Shown here: in pieces, positions 17,217 through 24,909 of the stretch
Layout of the letters: each line of letters starts with the position of its first letter
Numbering within the stretch: the first letter of the stretch is position 1
From: Agrococcus lahaulensis DSM 17612
Lineage (GTDB): Bacteria; Actinomycetota; Actinomycetes; Actinomycetales; Microbacteriaceae
Direction: 5' to 3'
DNA: 64,000 nt
NCBI RefSeq assembly: GCF_000425105.1
Contig: NZ_AULD01000005.1
Coordinates: forward strand, 434,001 to 498,000
Notes under the pieces: model-generated
What the model was told of the DNA's origin: nothing
Database searches by the model: none
What the model saw: the letters and a program-made list of their open reading frames with translations, nothing else
Translations under genes and position numbers: made by a program

Positions 17217-18590
17217 GTGCTCATCTGCCTGACGGCGAGTCACAAGAACGCCGACTTCAACGCCCTCGAGGCGCTGTCGTCCGCCGACGCCTCCGCCCTC
17301 CCCAGCTCCTTCGCCGCCCACCCCGCGGTCGAGGGCGCCGTCGTCATCTCGACGTGCAACCGCTTCGAGGTCTACCTCGACGTCGACGCCGACGAGCACG
17401 AGGAGGCGGCCGGCATCGCGCAGGGTGCCGCCGCCGACGCGCTCGGCTTCCACCAGCCCGAGACCCTCGAGCCGCTCGTCGACACCCGCGCCGCCGAGCA
17501 CCTCTTCTCGGTCGCCGCTGGCCTCGAGTCGGTCGTCATCGGCGAGGGCGAGATCGCCGGTCAGGTGCGGCGCGCGCTCGCCTCGGCGCAGGAGGCGGGC
17601 ACGACCTCTCCGCACCTCGAGCGCCTCTTCCAGCGTGCCTCCGAGACGCAGCGCAGCATCAAGAACCGCACCGGCATCGGCGAGGCGGGTCGCTCGATCG
17701 TGCGCCTCGCGCTCGACCTCGCGAGCGCTCGGGTCGACCTCGCCGGCGCGCGCGTGCTGCTCGTCGGCACCGGTCGCTTCGCCGGCGTCTCGCTCGCCGA
17801 GCTGCGCCGCCGCAGCGCGAAGCACATCGAGGTGTGGAGCCCCTCGAACCGCGGGGAGGGCTTCGCGCGCAGCCACGCGATCGGCTACGTCGACCCGCGC
17901 GACGCGGCGCTCGCCGCCGCGAGCGCCGACGTCATCGTGACCTGCACGAGCTCCGACCAGCACGTCGTCGACGCGGCCCTGCTGCGCGCGGGCCGCGAGC
18001 GGCTCGCCGCGACCCACGCCTTCCCGGGCGCCGCCGAGCACGCGCACGACGCATCCGTGTGCCCGATCGGTCACGACTCGGCCGCCTCCTGCCCGGTGCA
18101 CTCGACCGGTCACTCGAGCTCGCACGAGTGCCCCGTCGAGCACGGCCGCGCCGCGCAGCTCGTGGTCGACATGGGCATGCCGCGCAACGTCGACCCCGAC
18201 GTCGCGACCGTGCCGGGCGTCGAGGTGCTCGACCTCGAGACGATCCGCATCCACGCGCCGCTCGAGCACCTCACCGCGACCGAGGACGCGCGCGACCTCG
18301 TGCGCAAGGCCGCGCGCCGCTTCGAGCGCGGCACCGCCGAGCACCAGGTGGGCTCGGCGATCGCGACGCTGCGCGAGCACGTCGAGGATGCGCTCGAGGC
18401 GGAGCTCGCGCGCATCGGCAAGCGCGGCACCGAGGCCGAGCGCAAGCTCGCCGAGCAGGCGCTGCGCCACTTCGCGGGCGTCGTGCTGCACAAGCCGACC
18501 GTGCGCGCCCGCCGGCTCGCGGCCGAGGGCCGCCACGACGACCTCCTCTCGGCGATCGACGCGCTGCTCGGCGACGACTCCGCCGCGTGA
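17217..18590 (+). CDS. hemA: Glutamyl-tRNA reductase with Cys/His-rich insertion
   Basis: A 457-residue GluTR, first committed enzyme of tetrapyrrole synthesis. The catalytic Cys47 lies in ISTCNRFEVYLD; GEGEIAGQVRRAL and IKNRTGIGEAGRSIVRLAL follow; the NADPH domain has VLLVGTGRFAG and resumes at LVVDMGMPRNVDP; a C-terminal dimerisation helix region completes it. Between the two parts of the NADPH domain, residues about 264-310 form an insertion with three Cys-Pro motifs (CPIGH at 282, CPVHS at 292, CPVEH at 305) and many histidines, unlike the usual short loop. Cys-Pro is the core of heme regulatory motifs, so heme feedback on this enzyme is a fair hypothesis. Its stop overlaps the downstream MFS start. 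Confidence 0.96.
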   Translation: MLICLTASHKNADFNALEALSSADASALPSSFAAHPAVEGAVVISTCNRFEVYLDVDADEHEEAAGIAQGAAADALGFHQPETLEPLVDTRAAEHLFSVAAGLESVVIGEGEIAGQVRRALASAQEAGTTSPHLERLFQRASETQRSIKNRTGIGEAGRSIVRLALDLASARVDLAGARVLLVGTGRFAGVSLAELRRRSAKHIEVWSPSNRGEGFARSHAIGYVDPRDAALAAASADVIVTCTSSDQHVVDAALLRAGRERLAATHAFPGAAEHAHDASVCPIGHDSAASCPVHSTGHSSSHECPVEHGRAAQLVVDMGMPRNVDPDVATVPGVEVLDLETIRIHAPLEHLTATEDARDLVRKAARRFERGTAEHQVGSAIATLREHVEDALEAELARIGKRGTEAERKLAEQALRHFAGVVLHKPTVRARRLAAEGRHDDLLSAIDALLGDDSAA

Positions 18591-20014
18591 CCCGCCTTGA
18601 GTCGGGCGACGAGCCGACGACGGGCTCCCACGGCATCCTGCCGCCCGCGGGCGTCGAGACCGATCCGCGCGACACCGCGGGCGAGGCTCCCGAGCGGCGT
18701 CGCCGCCTCGTCGACCTCGCGCCCCTGAAGGCGAGCCGCGCCTTCGCGCGGCTGTGGATCGGCACCGCGATCAGCGGCATCGGCGCGCAGATGACGATCG
18801 TCGCGGTCGGCCTGCAGATCTTCGACATGACCGGCAGCACCATGATGGTCGCGCTCGTCGGCGGCATCGCGCTCGTGCCGATGATCGTCGCGGGCCTCTG
18901 GGGCGGCATGCTCGCCGACGCCTTCGACCGCCGCACGCTGCTCATCGCGTCGAGCCTCACCGGCTGGGCGGCCGTGCTGGGCCTCGTCGCGCTCTCGGCG
19001 TGGGACGCGTCGCTCGTCGCGGCGGGCGAGCGCGCCCACGTGTGGCCCTTCTACGTGCTCACGACCATCAACACGGTCGCCGCCACGATCTCGGGCGCGA
19101 CCCGCTCTGCCGTGACCCCGCGCATCCTGCCCGCGCACCTCATCTCGCGCGCGGCGGCGCTCAACGGCATCTCGTTCGGCACGATGCTCACGGTCGGGCC
19201 GGCCGCGGCCGGCGTGCTCGTCGCGACCGTCGGGCTGCCGATCACCTTCGCGATCGACGCGGTGCTCTTCACCGCCGGCTTCCTCGGCATCATCGGGCTG
19301 CCGAAGCTGCCTCCGCTCGGCGCGGTGTCGAAGCCGGGCCTCGAGTCGCTGCGCGAGGGCTGGCGATTCCTCGAGCACGCACCCAACATCCGCATGTCGT
19401 TCCTCGTCGACATCATCGCGATGACGTTCGGTCGCCCCTTCGCGCTCCTGCCGGCGGTCGGCGCCCTCGCGATCGGCGGCGGCCCGGTCACGGTCGGCGT
19501 GCTCACGGCGGCCGCCGCGATCGGCACGCTGCTCGCGAGCCTCTTCTCCGGCCCGGTCGCGCACGTGCACCGGCACGGCATCGCGATCGCCCGCGCGATC
19601 ACGGTCTACGGATGCTTCGTCGGGCTCGTCGGCGCCGTCATCCTCGCGATGACGCTCGGCCTGGGCGGCGAGGTCGGCCCCGACTGGACGCGGGTGTCGT
19701 GGCCCGCGCTCATCGTCGCCGCGATCGGGATGGCCGGCATGGGCGCGAGCGACGAGATCAGCGCGATCTTCCGCTCGACGATGATGCTCACGGCGACGCC
19801 CGACGACATGCGCGGCCGCACGCAGGGCCTCTTCCAGGTCGTCGTCGCGGGCGGGCCGCGCCTCGGCGACCTCTACGCCGGCGCCGTCGCGAGCCTCGTC
19901 GCGCTGTGGGCGCCGCCGCTGTTCGGCGGCCTCCTCATCGTCGTGCTCATCGCGGTCGTGACGCGCGCGCAGCGCTCGTTCCTCGCCTACGACGCGCGCA
20001 CCCCGACGCCGTAG
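18587..20014 (+). CDS. MFS exporter, coupled to hemA
   Basis: A 475-residue MFS permease of the EntS/MFS_3-like type. After a soluble leader of about 45 residues come roughly twelve membrane segments, with the family stretch LWIGTAISGIGAQMTIVAVGLQIFDMTGS given in part here, GLWGGMLADAFDRRTLL and TRSAVTPRILPAHLISRAAALN. Its GTG overlaps the hemA stop (GTGA), so it is almost certainly translated from the same mRNA. Members export siderophores or drugs; a role in moving a porphyrin, heme or siderophore out of the cell is suggested only by the coupling to hemA. Confidence 0.88.
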   Translation: MTRLESGDEPTTGSHGILPPAGVETDPRDTAGEAPERRRRLVDLAPLKASRAFARLWIGTAISGIGAQMTIVAVGLQIFDMTGSTMMVALVGGIALVPMIVAGLWGGMLADAFDRRTLLIASSLTGWAAVLGLVALSAWDASLVAAGERAHVWPFYVLTTINTVAATISGATRSAVTPRILPAHLISRAAALNGISFGTMLTVGPAAAGVLVATVGLPITFAIDAVLFTAGFLGIIGLPKLPPLGAVSKPGLESLREGWRFLEHAPNIRMSFLVDIIAMTFGRPFALLPAVGALAIGGGPVTVGVLTAAAAIGTLLASLFSGPVAHVHRHGIAIARAITVYGCFVGLVGAVILAMTLGLGGEVGPDWTRVSWPALIVAAIGMAGMGASDEISAIFRSTMMLTATPDDMRGRTQGLFQVVVAGGPRLGDLYAGAVASLVALWAPPLFGGLLIVVLIAVVTRAQRSFLAYDARTPTP

Positions 20015-20150
20015 GGCTCGGCGCCGCGCGACTCGGAACGACACCCGGACGCTGAGGTTGGGATGCGCGAAGCCTCAGGCGGCCTTGCGCGCCGACCGTT
20101 GCAGACAGCGTTACCGTGACGGCGAAGGGCATTCACGAGGTCGGGGTCCC

Positions 20151-22175
20151 ATGCGTCACGAGCAGGCTCAGCAGGTCGAGCCGCCGCCCCTGCTCCACGA
20201 CCAGCTCGCGTCGGTCTCGGCGCCGACCCAGGCCTGGTCGCACCGCGACGGCACCATGGACGACCACCCCATCCACGGCCTCTTCCACGGCGACTGGCGC
20301 TTCGCGCGCCGGGTCGAGCTGCGCGTCGACGGCGCGCCGGTCGAGCACCTCGCCACGTCGAGCGCGGGCGACTGGGCGCTCATCCGCGGCATCGCCCGAG
20401 CGCTCGACTCGGAGCCGGGCGACGCGCGCATCGCGGTCGAGCGGATGCGGGAGGTCACCCCGGGCGCGGTGCTCGAGCGGGCGACGGTCGTGAACGGCCG
20501 CGAGCTGCCGATCGACGTGCGCATCGAGCTCGCGGTCGACATCGCCTTCTGCCCCATCGAGCGCGTGCGCGACGGCCGCGGCGACCCCGTGCCCGTGCAC
20601 CTCGCGATCGAGGGCGCCGATGCGGTCGCGACCGACGGCATCCGCACCCTCCGCGTGCGCAGCCGCGGCGGTGCCGTCGAGCTCGTCGACGGCCGCGTCG
20701 TCGTGAGCCACCGCGCGATCGTGCAGCCCAATGACTGGTGCGGGCTCTCGGTCGAGCTGCTGCTCGACGACGCGTCCCTCGCGGTCGAGGGCGCGATCGT
20801 CGACGCGCCGAGCCGCGGCCTCGAGCCGACCGGCCGCCCGGCGCTCGATCGCTGGGGCGAGCGGGCGGTCGCCGATCTCGAGGATCTCCTGCTCGACGTC
20901 GGCAGCGGCCCCGTGCTCGCCGCCGGTGCGCCGTGGCGGCTGATGATGGTGGCGCGCGACGCGCTGAGCGCGGCGCGACTGCTGCTGCCGCTCGGCACGT
21001 CGCTCGCGGAGGCCACGCTCCGCACGCTCGCTGCGCGTCAGGGCGTGCAGCACGACGGCCGCACGGGCGAGCAGCCGGGACGCATGATGCACGAGCTCTC
21101 GCCGCACCGTCCCGCGGGCGTCCGCGCCGGCGCCGAGCTGCCCCCGACCTTCACCGACTCGATCGACGCGACGCCGCTGTGGATCGTGCTGCTCCACGAC
21201 GCCTGGCGCGCGGGCCTGCCGCTCGAGGCGGTGCGCGAGCTGCGCACCGCGCTGCACGCCGCGCTCGGCTGGCTGGGGCAGCAGGTGGGCGACGGGTTCC
21301 TCACCCTGCCGGGCGGCGACGTCGCGGTCGGCGACGGCCCCGAGCTGCCGCGCGACGCCGAGGGCGAGCCCGCCGAGGGTCCCGTCGCGACCGCCCGGCT
21401 CCAGGCCCTCGCGTGCCGCGCCGCGGTGGGCGGCGCCGCGCTGCTCGAGGCGCTCGGCGACGACGGCGCGCCGTGGCTCGAGTGGGCCGAGAGACTCCGC
21501 CGCCGGTTCCGTGCCGCGTTCTGGGTGGTTCGCGGCGACGATCGCCATCCCGCGATGGCGATCGACGGAACCGGCGGGCGGCTCGACTGGCTCTCGGCCG
21601 ATCTCGCGCACCTCATCGGCTCGACGCTGCTCTCGCGCGACGAGGAGCGCACGGTGGCAGGGCTGCTGCTCGACGAGCGCCTGTCATCCGGGTTCGGCCT
21701 GCGCTCGATCGCGGTCGACGCCCCCGGCTACTGGCCGCTCGCGTGGAACGGCGGCGCGATCCGGCCGCACGACACGGCCGTCGCGATCGAGGGCCTCCTG
21801 CGAGCGGGGCTCGACGACGTGGCACGCCGGCTCGCGGGGCAGCTCGAGCGGGCGGCGGAGGCGTTCGACGGCTCGCTGCCCGAGCGCTACGCGGGCTACG
21901 GCCTCGCCGATGCGAGCGTTCCCGTGCCGCTCCCGGGCGCGGGCGCGCCCAACGCCCGGAGCGCCGCGGCGGTCGCGCCCGCCTGGCAGGCGCTCGGCGC
22001 CCAGCGCCCCGACCACGCGCCGCGCCGCGAGCGCCACCTGCACGCCGTCGAGCCGCTGACCATCGTCCCGAGAGAGGCGACGTCGGGTGAGGCTCGCTTC
22101 AGCAGCATCGGCGGCGCGTCGCCGCGTCGCGCGCACGTGCGGCTCATCGACGGCGGCTGGCCGCCGTCGATCTGA
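20151..22175 (+). CDS. Glycogen-debranching-enzyme-type (GDE N-terminal-bis domain) protein
   Basis: A 674-residue protein resembling amylo-alpha-1,6-glucosidase-like proteins: the N-terminal beta-rich domain (GLFHGDWRFARRVELRVDG, then repeated strands to about residue 215) is the domain found before the (alpha/alpha)6 barrel, and residues about 270-620 contain helical pairs with TLRTLAARQG, DATPLWIVLLHDAW, FGLRSIAVDAPGYWPLAWNGGAIRPHD in fragments typical of the barrel. Catalytic acids cannot be fixed by eye. Start ATG 20151 chosen over in-frame codons further up that lie in noncoding-looking sequence. Probably acts on branched alpha-glucans, in line with the neighbouring sugar importer. Confidence 0.75.
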   Translation: MRHEQAQQVEPPPLLHDQLASVSAPTQAWSHRDGTMDDHPIHGLFHGDWRFARRVELRVDGAPVEHLATSSAGDWALIRGIARALDSEPGDARIAVERMREVTPGAVLERATVVNGRELPIDVRIELAVDIAFCPIERVRDGRGDPVPVHLAIEGADAVATDGIRTLRVRSRGGAVELVDGRVVVSHRAIVQPNDWCGLSVELLLDDASLAVEGAIVDAPSRGLEPTGRPALDRWGERAVADLEDLLLDVGSGPVLAAGAPWRLMMVARDALSAARLLLPLGTSLAEATLRTLAARQGVQHDGRTGEQPGRMMHELSPHRPAGVRAGAELPPTFTDSIDATPLWIVLLHDAWRAGLPLEAVRELRTALHAALGWLGQQVGDGFLTLPGGDVAVGDGPELPRDAEGEPAEGPVATARLQALACRAAVGGAALLEALGDDGAPWLEWAERLRRRFRAAFWVVRGDDRHPAMAIDGTGGRLDWLSADLAHLIGSTLLSRDEERTVAGLLLDERLSSGFGLRSIAVDAPGYWPLAWNGGAIRPHDTAVAIEGLLRAGLDDVARRLAGQLERAAEAFDGSLPERYAGYGLADASVPVPLPGAGAPNARSAAAVAPAWQALGAQRPDHAPRRERHLHAVEPLTIVPREATSGEARFSSIGGASPRRAHVRLIDGGWPPSI

Positions 22176-22207
22176 GGGCGGGGCCTCGCGCGACACCTGC
22201 CGAGCGT

Positions 22208-22255
22208 GGAGATCTCGATACGTGAATGGGGGCGGCTGCGGCCGCTCCCATTCAC
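22208..22255 (-). repeat. Palindromic element, copy 1 (second hairpin and flank)
   Basis: A 15-bp stem with one G-U pair and a TGCG loop (22222-22255), arms GTGAATGGG/CCCATTCAC, followed on the minus strand by GTATCGAGATCTCC (22208-22221). Together with the adjacent hairpin at 22265-22317 and the linker CTCAAGATCGAGTAG it has the same layout as the element at 44872-44977. Confidence 0.7.
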
Positions 22256-22264
22256 TACTCGATC

Positions 22265-22317
22265 TTGAGCGCGCAGGACGGAAGGCGGCGGTGCCGCCTT
22301 CCGTCCTGCGCGCTCAA
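22265..22317. terminator. 25-bp perfect hairpin between convergent genes
   Basis: Perfect 25-bp stem starting TTGAGCGCGCAGG with a GGT loop; the right arm contains the stop codon of the permease gene (22314-22316). No long T-run follows on either side, but the stability and the place between convergent genes argue for a bidirectional terminator. Confidence 0.7.
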
Positions 22318-23288
22318 CCCTTCGCGGAGCCCGCCAGCAGGCCTCTCACGAAGTAGCGCTGCAGGCTGAAGAACACGATGAGCGGGATGATGAGCGACAC
22401 GAAGGCGCCCGCGGTGAGCCGCTCCCAGTTCTCCCCTCGCGATCCCGCGAGCTCGGCCAATCGTTGCGTCAATGGCGCGGTATCCGGTGTACCGGTCGAG
22501 AAGACGAGCGCGACGAGCAGGTCGTTCCAGACCCAGAGGAACTGGAAGATCGCGAACGACGCGATCGCCGGCATCGCGAGCGGCAGGATGATGCGGAAGA
22601 AGATCTGCCCGTGGCCCGCGCCGTCGACGCGCGCCGCCTCGATGACGTCGGCGGGGATGGCGGAGATGAAGTTGTGCAGCAGGAAGATCGCGAGCGGCAG
22701 GCCGAAGATCGCGTGCGCGATCCACACCGGCAGGTACTGCCGCTCGCTGATGAACGGCACGGCCTCGTGCAGCGCCGTCTGGAACGGCTGCAGGAACGTC
22801 ACGAACAGCTGCAGCAGCGGGATGAGCGCCATCTGCAGCGGCACGATCTGGAGCGCGAAGACGATCACGAACAGCGTCGACGAGCCCTTGAACTTCACCC
22901 ACGCGAACGCGTAGGCCGCGAGGCACGCGAGCACGAGCGGGATGAGCGTGCCCGGGATCGCGATCGCGAGCGAGTTGACGAAGTACTCGCCGAGCTGCGG
23001 AGACGACGCCGACGACGAGAACAGCACCTCGCTGTAGTTGGCGAGCGTCAGCTGCGGGTCGGAGAAGAACGTCCACCAGCCGGTCGTCTGGATCTGATCG
23101 GCGGGGCGGAAGGACGACAGCAGTAGGCCGAACGTCGGGATCGTCCAGACGACCGCGATGACGAGCGCGGCGATCGTCGCCCACGGGCTCGTCAGGCGCC
23201 GCTTCACGCGATCGGCGCGGGTCCGCACCGCCGGCGCGACCTCGTCGGGGGTGACCTCGGGGTCGGGGGTGAATGCGACGGAGCTCAT
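22314..23288 (-). CDS. Carbohydrate ABC transporter permease, MalG type
   Basis: A 324-residue inner-membrane permease with six membrane segments and the cytoplasmic EAA loop VIEAARVDGAGHGQIFFRIILP that docks the ATPase. N-terminal 40 residues are polar, then WATIAALVIAVVWTIPTFGLLLSS begins helix 1 (part shown). ATG overlaps the stop of the MalF-type gene (ATGA). The stop codon lies in a terminator stem. Acts with the upstream permease and the lipoprotein; no ABC ATPase gene is in the cluster, so a shared MsiK-like ATPase elsewhere is implied. Confidence 0.92.
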   Translation of the reverse strand: MSSVAFTPDPEVTPDEVAPAVRTRADRVKRRLTSPWATIAALVIAVVWTIPTFGLLLSSFRPADQIQTTGWWTFFSDPQLTLANYSEVLFSSSASSPQLGEYFVNSLAIAIPGTLIPLVLACLAAYAFAWVKFKGSSTLFVIVFALQIVPLQMALIPLLQLFVTFLQPFQTALHEAVPFISERQYLPVWIAHAIFGLPLAIFLLHNFISAIPADVIEAARVDGAGHGQIFFRIILPLAMPAIASFAIFQFLWVWNDLLVALVFSTGTPDTAPLTQRLAELAGSRGENWERLTAGAFVSLIIPLIVFFSLQRYFVRGLLAGSAKG

Positions 23289-24829
23289 CGGATCGCCTTC
23301 TGCTGGTTCAGGACGCGGATGTTGTAGATGACGATCGGCATCACCATGATGAACAGGATGAGCGCGAGCGCCGCGCCTCGGCCCGGCTCGCCCGAGCGGA
23401 ACGCCTGCGTGTACATCTCGTTGGCGACGACGGAGGTGTTGAAGTTGCCCGCGGTCATGGTGCGGACGATGTCGAACACCTTGAGCGTCGCGATCGAGAT
23501 CGTCGTGACGACGACGACGAGCGACGTGCGGATGCCGGGCACCGTGACGTTCGCGAACCGCTGCCACGGGTTCGCGCCGTCGATCTCGGCGGCCTCGAGC
23601 TGCTCGGTCGGCACGCCCTTGATGGCGGCCGAGAGCACGACCATCGCGAAGCCCGTCTGGATCCAGATCATCACGACGATGAGCGCGAGGGTGTTCCACG
23701 GGCTGTTCTGCAGGATCTGCTGCGGCTCCCCGCCGAACCAGACGAGGATCTGGTTCACGAGGCCGATCTGCTCCTGCTCGGGGCCGCGGTAGGCGTACAT
23801 GAAGCGCCAGATGATGCTCGCGCCGACCATCGAGATGGCCATCGGCATGAAGACGAGCATCTTGTAGACGCGCTCACCGCGGCTCTTGTCGATGAAGACC
23901 GCGTACGCGAGCCCGATGGCCGTCGACAGCAGCGGCACGAGGATGACCCACACGACCGTGTTGGCGAGCGTCACGAGCGCCTCGGGCTGCGTGAACATCC
24001 AGACGAAGTTGTCGAGCCCGTTGAACGCGCCGGTCTTGTCGGTGAAGGCGAGCAGCGTCGTGCGGATCGCCGGGTAGACCAGGCCGATCGTGAGGAGCAG
24101 CGCCGAGGGCAGCAGGAAGACGAGCATGGGCTTCGAGTCGTCGTCCTTGTCGGCGAGGTAGCCGAGCAGCCCGACGATGCTGAGCGCAGCTGCTGCGGCC
24201 CACGGCCACACGCCAACGGGCTGCTCCTGGCCGCCCTCGAGCACGAGTGCGACGACCACGACCGCCGCCGCGGCGAGCAGCCACGCGACGAGCCGGGCGC
24301 TGCGGCGGATGCGATCGGGCAGGAACGCGATGGCCGCGGTCGCGACGAGCGCGCCGACGAGCGGCCAGCCCACGATCGTGGCGGCGAGCACGAGGGCGGG
24401 CGTGACCCAGTCGAGCGCCGGGATGCGCTCGGCCGACTGGGCGGCGAGCACGACCGCGACGACGATGGCGGCGCCGACGCCGCGCAGCACCGCGCTGCGC
24501 ACCGCGGGGCTCGCCGGCTGGAGCAGGCGGTCGAGCAGCCACTGGAGGACGACGATCGCGATGCCCGCGACCCCGACGGCGATCGCCGCGTTCGTGAGCG
24601 CCTGCGTCATCCACGGGACCAGGCCGTAGAGCAGGCGCGCGAGGAGCGCGATGAGCGCGAACGCCGCGATCAGGATGATGCGCGGCCGCAGCCCCGTGCG
24701 CCAGCTCGCCGCACGCGGCTTGTCCTCTGGTCGGTCGAGGAAGGCGAGGAGCAGCGCCACCACGGCGCCGAAGGCCACCAGGCCCACGAGCACCTGCAGC
24801 AGCTTGCCGACGAGATCCATCGAGGTCAT
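23285..24829 (-). CDS. Carbohydrate ABC transporter permease, MalF type, with extra N-terminal membrane domain
   Basis: A 514-residue permease. The ordinary MalF-like part starts near residue 233 (KPMLVFLLPSALLLTIGL) with six helices and the EAA loop LEAAEIDGANPWQRFANVTVP. Before it sit about 230 residues with roughly seven additional hydrophobic segments (for example 7-31, 51-69, 81-99, 117-130, 141-170, 180-198, 208-225), far more than the usual two extra helices of MalF. Start is given at the ATG preceded by a GGGG run; a GTG six bases upstream (24835) is an alternative. The gene sits 80 bases after the binding-protein gene. Confidence 0.88.
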   Translation of the reverse strand: MTSMDLVGKLLQVLVGLVAFGAVVALLLAFLDRPEDKPRAASWRTGLRPRIILIAAFALIALLARLLYGLVPWMTQALTNAAIAVGVAGIAIVVLQWLLDRLLQPASPAVRSAVLRGVGAAIVVAVVLAAQSAERIPALDWVTPALVLAATIVGWPLVGALVATAAIAFLPDRIRRSARLVAWLLAAAAVVVVALVLEGGQEQPVGVWPWAAAAALSIVGLLGYLADKDDDSKPMLVFLLPSALLLTIGLVYPAIRTTLLAFTDKTGAFNGLDNFVWMFTQPEALVTLANTVVWVILVPLLSTAIGLAYAVFIDKSRGERVYKMLVFMPMAISMVGASIIWRFMYAYRGPEQEQIGLVNQILVWFGGEPQQILQNSPWNTLALIVVMIWIQTGFAMVVLSAAIKGVPTEQLEAAEIDGANPWQRFANVTVPGIRTSLVVVVTTISIATLKVFDIVRTMTAGNFNTSVVANEMYTQAFRSGEPGRGAALALILFIMVMPIVIYNIRVLNQQKAIR

Positions 24830-24909
24830 GCGCACCCCATCCGTTCGTGAGACGTGCCGATGATGCGGTGCGGGGGCCGCGTCGCGACCCCCGCACGCGC
24901 GTCATGCGA

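Noticed and set aside
23273-24850. 525-codon open frame on the plus strand opposite the MalF-type gene
   Set aside because: Translation is Arg/Asp/Glu/His-rich low-complexity; it is the antisense shadow of a GC-rich membrane protein gene with clear homology on the other strand.
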